Notes: a model not told the origin generated them from the sequence alone. Shown: positions 21,231 to 30,276, counted from the first letter of the stretch. The stretch: 64,000 bases of DNA from CAJBLF01 sp041679065 (GCA_041679065.1 JBBABI010000001.1:1-64000); one strand, 5' to 3'. Translations and numbers: made by a program.

Positions 21231-21374
21231 AATTGCCTCAGGTGGCCTCAGATAGCCACAGGTAGCCTCAGATGGTTAATTTAGAATTTTTTAAAGAAAA
21301 ACTAAAATAACAACGTGTGGCAATATGTGGCGGGCCGTTTTAGCGGACTGTGTGACAACCTGTGACAATATGCC
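21231..21374 (+). repeat. structured repeat that separates the two nrdD parts
   Basis: Four CCTCAGRTRGCC-like units (21235-21275), then GGTTAATTT, TTTTTTAAAGAAAAACT, CGTGTGGCAATATGTGGCG, a GGGCCGTTTTAGCGGACT hairpin, then TGTGACAACCTGTGACAATA. Inverted relative at 15841-15955. It brings stop codons in every reading through from nrdD. Confidence 0.7.
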
Positions 21375-21400
21375 TCTTTACATCATAATCCCTTAAGCAA

Positions 21401-21613
21401 ATGACCTTCTACAACAAAAAAGGAGAAGAGATTCAGAGAACTCCTTGTCAGGTATTTACCCGCGTAATGGGGTATCTCAGACCCGTCAATAATTTTAACG
21501 TTGGGAAGAAGTCAGAATTTTACAGCAGAAAGTATTTCGATGAAGAGAAGACCAATAACTCAGAATTCATCAGGAAATTCAGCATCGCTGCTTGCCCTTG
21601 TCAGGATAGTTAA
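21401..21613 (+). CDS. nrdD: separate glycyl-radical domain of class III ribonucleotide reductase
   Basis: 70 residues. CQVFTRVMGYLRPVNNFN, then VGKKSEFYSRKYF, is the C-terminal glycyl-radical motif of NrdD; the radical Gly is GGG at 21470-21472. CPCQDS forms a short Cys tail. It begins ATG at 21401 with no visible Shine-Dalgarno, in the same frame as the main nrdD part but behind 171 bases of repeat with several TAA/TAG. Either the domain works as a small partner added in trans, as GrcA (YfiD) does for pyruvate formate-lyase, or the gene has been broken. No other NrdD or aerobic RNR is in the window. Confidence 0.85.
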   Translation: MTFYNKKGEEIQRTPCQVFTRVMGYLRPVNNFNVGKKSEFYSRKYFDEEKTNNSEFIRKFSIAACPCQDS

Positions 21614-21689
21614 GAGCCTGCCTGCCGGTAGGCAGGTGTATAGTGAATAGTGAATAGTGAACAGTGATGGAGTTTTTTATAAAAAAATT

Positions 21690-21715
21690 GTCATTGCGAG
21701 CATAGCGAAGCAATC
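21690..21715. repeat. GTCATTGCGAGC..CGAAGCAATC dispersed repeat
   Basis: Short copy of the class at 11090; it follows a TAGTGAATAGTGAA array and a GCCTGCCGGTAGGCAGG palindrome at 21617-21640. Nothing else is seen between 21614 and 21861. Confidence 0.6.
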
Positions 21716-21861
21716 TCTATTGAAATATGAAAACATATAAATATTTGGACAATTATGTGATAAGGTAAAGTGACAAGGCAGAGAAACATAAATAAAAATT
21801 CTGTCCTTCAAAACCTTACTTTTTATTTACTGGGAAAGCTTTTATATAAATAAATCCAAAA

Positions 21862-22269
21862 ATGACTGACTGATTTTCTCATCAAGCACTTAATCTCAAA
21901 GAACAAAAGCCCCTTGTGTATACGGCGACATCCAAACATCTCTTTTATTTTAGACAACATATTTCCAAATTTGTTTTGGAACAATGAGGCGTACCTTTAA
22001 ATCCTTTTATGCTTTTTGATTATTTCTTTCTAGATACGATAGATAGAGATCTAGTAAGAGAAGCTAACAATAATGTTGTTTTAAAATCTGATGAAATACG
22101 AGTGTTTGGACCTATATCCAACGGCGTTTTAGCAGAGATTCAAATTGCTAAGTGATTGAATAAGTCAATTAAATATTTCGCTATCCAAAAATCCAAAACC
22201 ATCATTGCTATAGAAAAAGATCAAGTAGAAATGGAGGATGAAGTGAAGGAATTTAGATGAGAATTGTAA
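21862..22269 (+). CDS. nucleoside 2-deoxyribosyltransferase-like protein
   Basis: 135 residues. PLVYTATSKHLFYFRQHISK, GVPLNPFMLFDYFFLDT, DEIRVFGPISNGVLAEIQIA has the outline of deoxyribosyltransferase-like (TIR-like Rossmann) proteins: early strand, mid-protein 'somebody-is-a-state' Asp, and a GxxxE-IxxA helix. Four TGA glycines. First of three related small genes in a row, downstream of nrdD and upstream of maf. The enzymatic reaction is not proven for this subgroup; nucleotide or NAD-related base exchange is a guess. Confidence 0.6.
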
Positions 22270-22294
22270 ACATTTATTTACTGACGAAATAATC

Positions 22295-22705
22295 ATGAAA
22301 ATTGCTCTTTGTGGAAGTTTGGCCTTTGCAAAAGAAATAATGGATGCAGAGAAAAAATTACAAGAACATGGACACACGACAATTGTCCCTCTAGAAGCAG
22401 AGACATTTACTACAGGAAGATCTAATGATTGGCATCATGAGCCTGATTTTGCAAGACAAGGGATGTTGGGGCATTATGATAATATCGCACAAAGCGATGG
22501 TATTCTTGTCGTCAACATTGAGAAAAATAATATCAAGGGATATATAGGATGAGCAACCTTATTAGAAATGGGCATCGCCTGTTATCTGAAGAAAAAAATA
22601 TTTATCCTCAATCCTATCCCTAGTGCTGAAGAAATAAGATATGTACAAGAAATTAAACTAATGCAGCCGATTATTCTCAATGGTGATTTATCTCTTATTC
22701 AATAA
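22295..22705 (+). CDS. nucleoside 2-deoxyribosyltransferase-like protein
   Basis: 136 residues. Pattern MKIALCGSLAFAKEIMDAEK, GHTTIVPLEAE, AQSDGILVVNIEKNNIKGYI, GGATLLEMGIACYLKKKIFIL, QPIILNGDL. The DGILVVN strand and GGATLLEMG (catalytic-type Glu) are typical of deoxyribosyltransferase-like proteins that are common in CPR genomes. It starts 25 bases after the previous gene and ends two bases before the next, so the three form an operon. Confidence 0.7.
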
Positions 22706-22707
22706 TC

Positions 22708-23133
22708 ATGAAAATTACCATCTGCGGAAGTTCAACTTTTAGGGAAGGAAAGGTGGATATTAAGAAGCAACTTATTGTTCTTGGTCATCAGCCATTGATT
22801 GATGAACGAACAGAAAGACTAGCAAGATGAGAAGCTCCAGAGTTGGAAGCATTGATTAAATCTGAACACTCTGAGGCGAAAAAGCAACATAACTTTATCA
22901 AAATGTATTACGATTTTATTGCAGAGTCTGATGCGATTATTGTTTGTAATTTTGAGAAGAGATGAATTAAAGATTATATAGGATCAAATACATTCTTGGA
23001 GCTGGGATATGCACATGTACTTGGGAAGAAGATTTTTTTACTGAATAACATTCCCGATCAGCCTTATATTATTGATGAACTTAAAGCCATGCAGCCAATT
23101 ATTCTCAATTGAGATCTGAGTCAGATCACATAG
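22708..23133 (+). CDS. nucleoside 2-deoxyribosyltransferase-like protein
   Basis: 141 residues, clearly a paralogue of the preceding gene: MKITICGSSTFREGKVDIKK, GHQPLIDERTERL, SDAIIVCNFEKRGIKDYI, GSNTFLELGYAHVLGKKIFLL, QPIILNGDLSQI. A basic insert (EHSEAKKQHNFIKMYY) distinguishes it. The start codon is two bases after the previous stop. Three TGA glycines. Exact substrate unknown. Confidence 0.7.
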
Positions 23134-23160
23134 TTTTTTATTTTTCTGTCTATTTACCTT

Positions 23161-23778
23161 ATGGAAAATCAGCAAGAGGGTATCTCACAAAACAAGGATA
23201 TTATCCTAGCAACCACGTCTCCTTATAGACTTGAAATTTTCAAAAAGCTATGATTGCACTTTGTTGGCGAATGAAGTAATGTAGACGAATATGCTACAGA
23301 GAGACCTACAAATCCTGAAGAATTAACGAAGCATCTCGCGAGACTCAAAGCAGAATCCGTCGCTCAAAACCACAAAACAGGAATCGTGATCTGATTTGAT
23401 TCTGTAGGCTATTTTGATGGCAAGATATTGGAAAAGCCGACATCAAGAGAGGAGTGATTCGCAAGATTACAGGCGATGGCGGGCAATACATTCTCTTTTT
23501 ATAGCGGGGTACATATGATAGATATAACTACAGGAAAAACACTTTCCAGATGCGTACAAACAGACAATACTATGAGAAAATACAGCGATAGTGAGATAAA
23601 TAAATATTTGGATAATTGCGATGAAAAGTATAAGACCCATGCCCATGGGTTCGATCCATCCAATTATTATAGCATGACCTTTATAGATACCATAGTCGGC
23701 AATCCTATGAATGTGATGATGGGAATCCCCTTGAGCGCCATCATGGAGATGCTGAAGGAGCTTTGATATACGATATAA
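23161..23778 (+). CDS. Maf-type nucleoside triphosphate pyrophosphatase
   Basis: 205 residues. ILATTSPYRLEIFKKLGLHF (the S-x-R motif), ERPTNPEELTKHLARLKAES, IVIGFDSVGYFDGKILEKP (the GxDxxxxxxGxxxxKP stretch), FYSGVHMIDITTGK, GNPMNVMMGIPL. Maf/HAM1-like enzymes hydrolyse non-canonical or modified NTPs and so protect DNA and RNA. Four TGA glycines. It sits between deoxyribosyltransferase-like genes and the alkyladenine glycosylase, a context of nucleotide-pool and base-damage control. Confidence 0.85.
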
Positions 23779-23800
23779 TTTATTCCCAATGTGTTGCTCC

Positions 23801-24379
23801 ATGAAAAAGGTTGCATCTCAAAAATTCTTTGATCGTCCGGTATTAGAAATTTGTCCTGACTTGCTCGGCAAATATCTGGTGATAAAAAAATGAGCAAAAG
23901 AGATTGCATATATGATTACGGAGGTTGAAGCCTATGACGGAGAGGAAGACCAAGCGTGTCATGCGAGATTTGGCAAGACAAGGAGAAACGCACCCATGTT
24001 CGGTCCGCCAGGATGTTGGTATATCTATCTATGCTATGGAATGTACTGGATGTTAAATATTGTAACAGGACCAGGCAACTATCCTTCGGCGGCTCTTATC
24101 AGAGCAGTACAGAGTGCAGAGTGAGGAGTTACGAGAAAAAAAAGGAAACTCGTCACCAGTAACACGTCACACGTCACTGTATTAAACTGACCTTGAAAAA
24201 TAACTAAAACGTTACATATAGACAAGAAGTACAATGCCAAGCCAGCCAGCAGAAAGACGTGATTATGGATTGAAGATAGGGGAGTAATAGTTAAGAAATA
24301 TACCACAACGAAAAGAAAAGGCATAGATTATGCAGGAGAATGGGCAGATAAGAAATGGAATTTCAAATTAAAAAAATAA
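23801..24379 (+). CDS. mpg: 3-methyladenine / alkyladenine DNA glycosylase (AAG family)
   Basis: 192 residues. FFDRPVLEICPDLLGKYLVI, ITEVEAYDGEEDQACHARFG (catalytic Glu in TEVEAY), RRNAPMFGPPGCWYIYLCYG, LNIVTGPGNYPSAALIRAV, LNGPGKITKTLHID. This is the complete human-AAG-like fold that removes alkylated purines. Odd: residues 102-126 (SAEGGVTRKKRKLVTSNTSH) replace the normal short loop and come from CAGAGTG and GTCAC repeats of the kind seen between genes. Three in-frame TGA. It overlaps nothing; maf ends 22 bases before. Confidence 0.9.
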
Positions 24380-24485
24380 AGTCCCCCCTTTAAGGAAAGG
24401 GGGTGCCGCCTAGGCGGGCGGAGGATTTTGTTAAAGAAAATCTCCCACCCTATCGGGTCCCCCCTCTTTAAGTAAAGAGGGTACA
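24378..24485. repeat. CCCCTTTAAG-type dispersed repeat
   Basis: Starts AGTCCCCCCTTTAAGGAAAG, contains GCCGCCTAGGCGGGCGG, ends GTCCCCCCTCTTTAAGTAAA. Related to 1208-1242, 26842-26954 and 40572-40689. Confidence 0.55.
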
Positions 24486-24512
24486 TCATTTTTAATCTTC
24501 TAAATCCGATAC

Positions 24513-25223
24513 GTGAAAATTGCAGGAATTCAGCAGTCGTCAATGATAGACTATCCAGGAAAATTGGCCTGTGTGGTTTTTACTCAATGATGCAATTTTC
24601 GCTGCCATTTCTGTCATAATCCTGAATGCGTCCTGCCGGAAAAAATGATGCTGTTTCAAAACGATCTGATTCCCGAATCGGTATTTCTCAACTTTCTGGA
24701 AAGCAGGAAGGGATTATTGGATGGCGTCAGTATTTGCTGAGGAGAACCTACCTTATATCCAGACCTCTACGACTTCGCCAAGAGGATCAAAGAGATGGGA
24801 TTTTTAGTTAAGCTGGATACCAATGGCAGAGATTATCTGATGGTAAAAAGGATGATCCAGGATGGGATTCTGGATTATGTGGCGGTAGATCTCAAACATG
24901 CGTTGCACAAATACAGTGAAGCGGTAGGTATCGTACAACCTGATGATTTCTTTTACAGTTACCAAAAATTACTCCAGATTCTTTTGGAAGGAAATATAGA
25001 CTATGAATACAGGACTACCATCATCAAGGGTATGCACACGTTGGAAGATCTGGAATTGATGGCTCAGTATATCAGAGGCGCAAAGCACTATTATTTACAA
25101 AATTATGTCGGAGGGAATACTTTGGATCCTAATTTCTGATGACAGCCATTTGATGATGAAGAATTGGAAAAAATGAAAAATATTGCAAGCAAATATGTCC
25201 AGCATTGTGAAATAAGGAAATAG
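24513..25223 (+). CDS. nrdG: anaerobic ribonucleotide reductase activating enzyme
   Basis: 236 residues from GTG at 24513; a TAA 12 bases upstream limits other starts. IAGIQQSSMIDYPGKLACVVF then TQGCNFRCHFCHNPE with the radical-SAM CxxxCxxC (Cys27, 31, 34), VSICGGEPTLYPDLYDFA, and LDTNGRD. It makes the glycyl radical on NrdD. This size with PNP-type GGEPT motif matches NrdG/PflA relatives; the nearby split nrdD makes NrdG the natural reading. The start has no Shine-Dalgarno and lies directly behind a repeat. Confidence 0.9.
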
Positions 25224-25270
25224 TTTATAGTTCAGAGTTTATAGTGTTGATCTTATACATAAACCGATTA

Positions 25271-25319
25271 GATTCCGGCCGCAGTCCGCCTAGGCGGACC
25301 TTAACGCCGGAATGACAAC
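25271..25319. repeat. dispersed palindromic repeat (GATTCCGGCC..GCCGGAATGACA)
   Basis: GATTCCGGCCGCAGTCCGCC then AACGCCGGAATGACAAC; hairpin-forming. Followed by a TTTCCAC array up to the patatin stop. Confidence 0.65.
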
Positions 25320-25352
25320 TTTTCCACATTTCCACTCTTCCATATTTCCACC

Positions 25353-26132
25353 TTATCTAAAGTGTTTCAAACAATCATGATATCCTTCGAGATATGCTTT
25401 GTGCATATTTTTTTTGTTCGTATCCAGGACTTTGAGAGGAAGATTTTTGTAAAAGAGATATTTCACACTCCCCATATTTTCTATAGTCTGATGTCTCAGA
25501 AGGATTTCGAAAGAGATAGATAATGCATCAAATATGTTTTTTATTTTCTGATGTTCTTGAAATTTGTTAAGTGCTATGCCGATAATCTCGTCATTCGGAT
25601 ATTTTTTCTTCGCCATATCAACCGGGAAATTATTTGTTGCGCCTCCATCCATAAGGATATAATCACGATAATGCACAACCGGGAATAATCCTGGTATAGA
25701 CATACTACCAAGGAGAATAGGCGTGAGATCTCCTTTGTCGAACAATAAGAATTTACCTATCTTTGCATCAGTAGTTCAGATAAAGGTCTTTATTTTGAGA
25801 TCAGTAATTCTTTGCGGTAGATCACTAGTAAACTTTTTTTCAAAATAATTGAGTTTCAATAAACTCTCTTTGGAAAAGATATTTATGGACGTGATTCCAA
25901 AGGGATTGATTCCCCGAAACATATCATAGATCTCCTTGGCGGAATAGCCGGCAGCCCGATAAGCGCCTACAATCGCTCAAGCACTTACTCCATATATCGC
26001 TTGGATTTTGTCTTTGAATCATAGTTCCTCCAGTCATTTCAATACCCCCAATGCATAAAATCCTCTCGTCCCTCATCAGGAGATGACCAGCGTATATTTC
26101 TTTTCTTTGTTGAACAATGGAAATAATGACAT
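25353..26132 (-). CDS. patatin-like phospholipase
   Basis: 259 residues. Oxyanion loop VISGGGTRGFYALGVLKGLE near residue 17, nucleophile motif GVSAGA near 51 (GxSxG, its second Gly is TGA), and DGGATNNFPVD with the catalytic Asp (DGG) near 155. The Ser-Asp dyad is complete. Patatins hydrolyse acyl esters of lipids; without a signal peptide this one should act inside the cell or at the inner membrane face, perhaps on scavenged host lipid. Nine or more TGA codons. Confidence 0.9.
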
Positions 26133-26243
26133 ATGTTTTGAAATAAATTAAAGATTGTGTTAAGTGTTAAGTTCTAAGTTTTAAGTTGTGGTACTTTTTT
26201 ATTCAAAACTTAACACTCAAAACTTAAAACAAAAGTTAACATA

Positions 26244-26813
26244 TTATTCCACTATCTCTCATCGACTCCCTGGAACTAAGCCAGCAGCATTTGCCTCCTC
26301 GATATCTACATGGAAGTCCAGTGCATAATCATCTTTTGCTCTGATGGCGACATTTTCAAATAGCAGTCCCCTTTGGCCAGGAATTTTTATCTTAATCATG
26401 GCTCCATTCTTGATACCCAATTCCTTCGCTTCAGTTGTAGTGCAATGCAGGTGTCTCTGAGCCACGATCAGACCGTGGGATACATACACCTCTCCGACAG
26501 GTCAGAGAACCGTGATGCCTTCAGCATCTTTCATATCTCCTCCAGAAACCCTGACCGGTGCATTCGTACCTAACACAAAATTATCTCACATAAGGATTTC
26601 CCCCTGAGTTTCTTTCCTGGTCGGTCCGACAACTCTGACGTGTTCTATTTTTCCCACAGGTCCGGAAAGCGTTACCGTTTCATTGCAGGCATATTGTCCA
26701 GGCTGAGTAATATCTCTGAGTTTGGTCAATTGATATCCTTTGCCAAAAAGTTTCTCTACATCAACGTGAGAGAGATGAATGTGTCTATTGCTTATTCAAA
26801 TGGGGATTCTCAT
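26244..26813 (-). CDS. pduL: PduL-type phosphate acyltransferase
   Basis: 189 residues. ISNRHIHLSHVDVEKLFG and IVAQRHLHCTTTEAKELG are the two His motifs that bind zinc; VRVVGPTRKETQGEI, GTNAPVRVSGG and FHVDIEEANAAGLVPG complete the duplicated beta-barrel pattern. PduL moves acyl groups between CoA and phosphate; in an organism with fermentative habits it would link acetyl-CoA with acetyl phosphate. No acetate kinase is in the window. No microcompartment targeting peptide or shell genes, so it is probably cytosolic. Confidence 0.92.
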
Positions 26814-26841
26814 TGTAAAATTAAAAAGATAAAAAAGAACT

Positions 26842-26954
26842 GTTCCCCTTTGTAAAGGGGATACCCGAAGGGAGGGGATTTACAAATCATCCACCACTAT
26901 CGTGGTCCCTCCCGGTGGTCCGGGACAGGCTCTCCTTCACAAAGGAGGACACAA
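26842..26954. repeat. 113-base dispersed repeat, copy 1
   Basis: Starts GTTCCCCTTTGTAAAGGGG and ends GCTCTCCTTCACAAAGGAGG. The copy at 40572-40689 shares long exact runs at both ends; only the centre differs. The ends are complementary (CCCCTTTG / CAAAGGAG), so the whole unit can fold. Confidence 0.75.
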
Positions 26955-27530
26955 TTATGATATTTTCTTCATCACCTCATCGACTTGCTGATGTAATTCC
27001 TCCATCGTCCCATTATTCATAAATATATGATCAGCCAATGCGATGCATTTCCTAATATTCTGCTTATTTGGATCGTCAGATTGCATTTCTCTTTCTTCGT
27101 TGGAAATAAACACTGGATAGGAAATATGGTCGGTTTCGTTTGCTCTGGACGTGATTCTTTCGTATCTCAACGAGGGATCTGCATCCACAGCAAAGAGATA
27201 AAATGGTCACTTCGCTTTCAGTGACTGGATCTCACCAACCGTCCTTAAGCTTTCAATGATGGCCCCTCAGTTCTGCGGGGTTCCATTTTTTCATAATCCT
27301 TTTGCTTGTTCGTACAATTCTTCGGCGATAAATCACGCTCCATATTTTTCACGGAGCTCATTGCCTATGAAGACCATACTATCTCTATTCACTTCCAATC
27401 ATCTCTTCTCAATTTTGTGAATTAAATATGCTCTCACAGAAAAATGCTGAAAGCCATACTTCTGGATCAAGTACTCCACGACCGTCCCTTTTCACGCTCC
27501 GATAGTTCACGTAATTCATATGATAAGCAT
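26955..27530 (-). CDS. P-loop nucleoside-monophosphate-kinase-like protein
   Basis: 191 residues. P-loop IGITGTIGAGKGTVVEYL at residues 4-21, in which three of the glycines are TGA. Mid-part NELREKYGAGFIAEELYEQA and C-terminal DADPSLRYERITSRANE (an Arg-rich LID-like piece) agree with AAA_18 / dephospho-CoA-kinase-like small kinases. The substrate cannot be read. It lies head to tail upstream of the PduL gene, separated by the repeat. Confidence 0.75.
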
Positions 27531-27614
27531 AGGTAGCCCATAGAAAATAAAACAGAAACATAATACATACTTAGCACGGAAAATCAACTAAGCGAATAAC
27601 AACTTTTATAGGTA

Positions 27615-27642
27615 TTGACTTTTGATATAGAATAAATATAAG
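27615..27642 (+). promoter_or_regulatory. promoter of the gene at 27667
   Basis: TTGACT (27615-27620), 16-base spacer, TATAAG (27637-27642), 24 bases before the ATG. Confidence 0.65.
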
Positions 27643-27666
27643 TAAATAAACTTAAACAAAAAGGCT

Positions 27667-28098
27667 ATGAAAGGGAAAGTGTTTATTTTCGTAGGCCGTC
27701 TTGCTGTACCAAAGAAGATCGTGTATGAGATAGTTAATGCAGAATACGAACATGCAAAATGTTGGTTTGTATATAAGGAACAGCACATCAAATCAAGATT
27801 TTCCTTTGCTAAGGCAACAGGGAAAAAAGTGGAAGCAATCCTTATAGGCCCAATTCCTCATAAAACATTTTGCGCTGGTGCTGCGGCATCCATGATTTCA
27901 GAGGTTAGAATAGAAACGGCAGTTGTTCCTGTATATCCATGCAGGACAAAGTCAGGAGTATTAAAACTAACGAAAACTTCAATACAGCAGTCTATAGTAA
28001 ATCATAAATCTGCTATTGAAGAAAAAAGGAAACAAGAGAAAGAGAAAAAACTTGCTCTTGGTAAATTAATCACCATGTTATTACAAAGATCTATGTAA
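27667..28098 (+). CDS. small basic protein, unknown
   Basis: 143 residues. It begins MKGKVFIFVGRLAVPKKIVY and ends in a Lys/Glu-rich helix (SAIEEKRKQEKEKKLALGK). No membrane segment and no known motif. It has a good promoter and a strong stem terminator, so it is a real single-gene unit. About seven Gly, none TGA. Function unknown. Confidence 0.6.
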   Translation: MKGKVFIFVGRLAVPKKIVYEIVNAEYEHAKCWFVYKEQHIKSRFSFAKATGKKVEAILIGPIPHKTFCAGAAASMISEVRIETAVVPVYPCRTKSGVLKLTKTSIQQSIVNHKSAIEEKRKQEKEKKLALGKLITMLLQRSM

Positions 28099-28131
28099 GA
28101 AAAGGCAGTCGGTTTACCTGATTGTCTTTTT
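28099..28131 (+). terminator. terminator after the gene at 27667
   Basis: AAAAGGCAGTCGGT pairs with ACCTGATTGTCTTTT using G-U pairs; the T run closes the stem. Confidence 0.65.
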
Positions 28132-28170
28132 CGTTGTTTGAGATTGAAAAGAGAAAGGCAGTCTGTAAAA

Positions 28171-28262
28171 TAGCTTAAAGCTAAAAGCCTAAAGCCTAAA
28201 GCTAAAAGCTTAAAGCTAAAAGCCTAAAGCCTAAAGCTAAAAGCCTAAAGCTTAAAGCATAA
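28171..28262. repeat. AAAGCCTAAAGCT degenerate array
   Basis: About seven to twelve units of (C)TTAAAGC / CCTAAAGC. Short relatives at 32890-32955, 33340-33375, 41745-41775, 45544-45590 and 59175-59230. Confidence 0.8.
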
Positions 28263-28297
28263 AGAAATGAGAACATATTTTATCATAGAAAAATACT

Positions 28298-28804
28298 ATG
28301 CAAACTATTACCCACGCCATCCGTAAACTTCACCTGACGCAGACAAACCAAACCTTGCTATTTGTCAGCATTCTTTTTTGTTTACCCCTATTCCTTTCGT
28401 GACCGCAATTACTCGTCGGAAGCTTGGTAAACTTTTTCCTCATCTGAGCAACAGGGAAACTGTCTCGATCCAAAGCTTGGCCACTAGCATTCCTGCCAAG
28501 TATCGCAGCGGTGCTCCATGGGGTAATATTCTGACCATTCACGATTTTCTTGGTCTATATGATGCCAGCAATCTGGATAGGAAATTTGATCCTGATGTAC
28601 GCAGTGAGCCATTTTTCCAGACAGCGACTGGGTATCTTGACCTGATCAGTCGTCAAGGTGTTGTTCTTATTTTTAGTCGCTTTCCTATTATTTCACAGTG
28701 CACTCTTGCCAAAAATATTTCTTACCGCGATGGGCATCATGCAATTCGCCACTGTCCTTATCGGCGGAAGCGCATATTTACTCCTTAGAAAAAAGATATC
28801 ATAA
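28298..28804 (+). CDS. polytopic membrane protein (ECF S-component-like), unknown substrate
   Basis: 168 residues, five or six membrane helices: LLFVSILFCLPLFLSGPQLL, LVNFFLIGATG, FLPSIAAVLHGVIFGPFTIFL, MMPAIWIGNLILMYAV, VLFLFLVAFLLF, MGIMQFATVLIGG. The Pro-Ser-Ile-Ala and WIGN motifs recall small ECF-type or 'iron hydrogenase'-annotated membrane proteins. Four TGA glycines. It probably forms a transcript with the next membrane gene 21 bases downstream. Confidence 0.65.
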
Positions 28805-28825
28805 TTTTATTTTTTTCCTTTGTTT

Positions 28826-29269
28826 ATGCCTAAAAAACCAACATTCCAAAATTCTCAATCTCTCAATCCTCAATCTCTCAATCACGGTTTTTTTTACCGA
28901 TTTCCCAGAATCGTAGCAATTATCCTTATGCTCTTTATCAGTATCTTCGCATTGGATATTTTCTGAAATGGCTATACCTTTCGGCAGACCGTAGTAGGCT
29001 TATTCATGCATCTTATCCCGACATGGATCCTGCTCATCACTCTCATCCTCAGCCGGAAAAAATATCCGCTGGTCGGAGCTATCGCATTCACCGCATTTGG
29101 ACTACGATATGCCATCATAAATATCATAGAAATGATACAGAGAATAGGATGATTTACTGGAGGAACACCGCCCTATTATTTGATTTTGACACCACTTATC
29201 ATCGCGCTTCCTGCATTAGCAGTAGGTCTTTCGTTCTTTTATAATCGACGTTATAACAGAAAGAAATAG
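28826..29269 (+). CDS. small membrane protein, unknown
   Basis: 147 residues with four hydrophobic segments (IVAIILMLFISIFALDIF, VGLFMHLIPTWILLITLIL, YPLVGAIAFTAFGLRYAII, LILTPLIIALPALAVGLSF). Its first residues (FQNSQSLNPQSLNH) are encoded by a CTCAATCCTCAATCTCTCAA repeat of the intergenic kind, so the start could lie further in, though no better ATG is seen. Function unknown. Confidence 0.6.
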
Positions 29270-29290
29270 ATATCATGATTCCATATAAAT

Positions 29291-29324
29291 AAAAAAAACC
29301 ATAGTTCAATTGCTATGGTTTTTA
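29291..29324. terminator. bidirectional terminator
   Basis: AACCATAG / CTATGGTT stem, 8-base loop, A run before and T run after; serves the plus gene ending at 29269 and the minus gene ending at 29364. Confidence 0.75.
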
Positions 29325-29363
29325 GATTGGTTTTAGAGTACAGTACTGTAGGTGGATCACCGC

Positions 29364-30203
29364 TTACTGTGCAATAATAGTGTCTGTAGGCCTCATAACA
29401 TAGACCACAGCATCTTCAACTACGTCCTTAACTTGTTGCTGCGAAAGATGTAATCTCTTGGGAGAAATTAAATCATCATACACCTCCATAAAACGATGTC
29501 TTTCGATAGAGAACCCAAGATCCTCAAAGAATTTTTTGGCCTCTTCTTCCGTCTCAAAACGATTGCTAAAGATATCTTTGCCAGTTAATTTTGATATTTT
29601 TTTTACATGATCGTTCATGACCTTATTTTCTTTACTGAATATTTTTCTCAAAGAGATATCGGATGTTATCCAAACCCCGCCAAATTCTTCTAAGATTTTA
29701 TGTATATGCTGAGCGACTTTTGCTTTTTCGTCTTTGGTTAAGTAACGAAGCAGACCTTCATTTATTATAATCAGAGGCTTTGATGTATCAAAATATTTAA
29801 CTGCTGTTTCAAAACTTTTAAAATCCAAAACATTCCCAGCCTCAAAATGTAAATTGCTAGGTACTTCAAATCCTTTCTCTTTCGCAATTTCTTTAATGAT
29901 CTGTTCTTTTTCTTTTACTACTGTCGGCAAATCAAGCTCTACATAATGAAAATTATTTTCTCTAGACATAGATAAGCCACGCGAAGAAAAGCCAGAAGCA
30001 AGCTCTAATATCTGATCCGAATGAGTTTGATAAATCAGTTTATCTATTAGCTTATGTCTTGCCTCAAACTGTGGAGCTAATTCAGGTTTCTTGAGATCGG
30101 AAGGGATAGCTTCATAGTCATTCCTCTTTCTGATTTTTTCCAGTATTTCAAAAATCTCCGCCGAATAAGGTATATCAGTAAAAGTCCTACGATAAGCTAC
30201 CAT
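29364..30203 (-). CDS. SAM-dependent methyltransferase of the leucine-carboxyl-methyltransferase (PPM/Tcm) family
   Basis: 279 residues. AYRRTFTDIPYSAEIFEILE start, ILELASGFSSRGLSMSRE (SAM loop), YVELDLPTVVKEKEQII, FEAGNVLDF, IIINEGLLRYLTKDEK, GVWITSDISL. This order is that of LCMT-like O-methyltransferases, found in secondary metabolism and as protein carboxyl methylases; the acceptor is unknown. No TGA among its ten or so Gly. Single gene, between a terminator and tRNA-Ser. Confidence 0.8.
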   Translation of the reverse strand: MVAYRRTFTDIPYSAEIFEILEKIRKRNDYEAIPSDLKKPELAPQFEARHKLIDKLIYQTHSDQILELASGFSSRGLSMSRENNFHYVELDLPTVVKEKEQIIKEIAKEKGFEVPSNLHFEAGNVLDFKSFETAVKYFDTSKPLIIINEGLLRYLTKDEKAKVAQHIHKILEEFGGVWITSDISLRKIFSKENKVMNDHVKKISKLTGKDIFSNRFETEEEAKKFFEDLGFSIERHRFMEVYDDLISPKRLHLSQQQVKDVVEDAVVYVMRPTDTIIAQ

Positions 30204-30276
30204 CCATGCTGTCGGTATAACTTTTTCAAAACTATGTTGATCGTTTTCTATGTTATTATTTTAAAGAAGTAAATTC

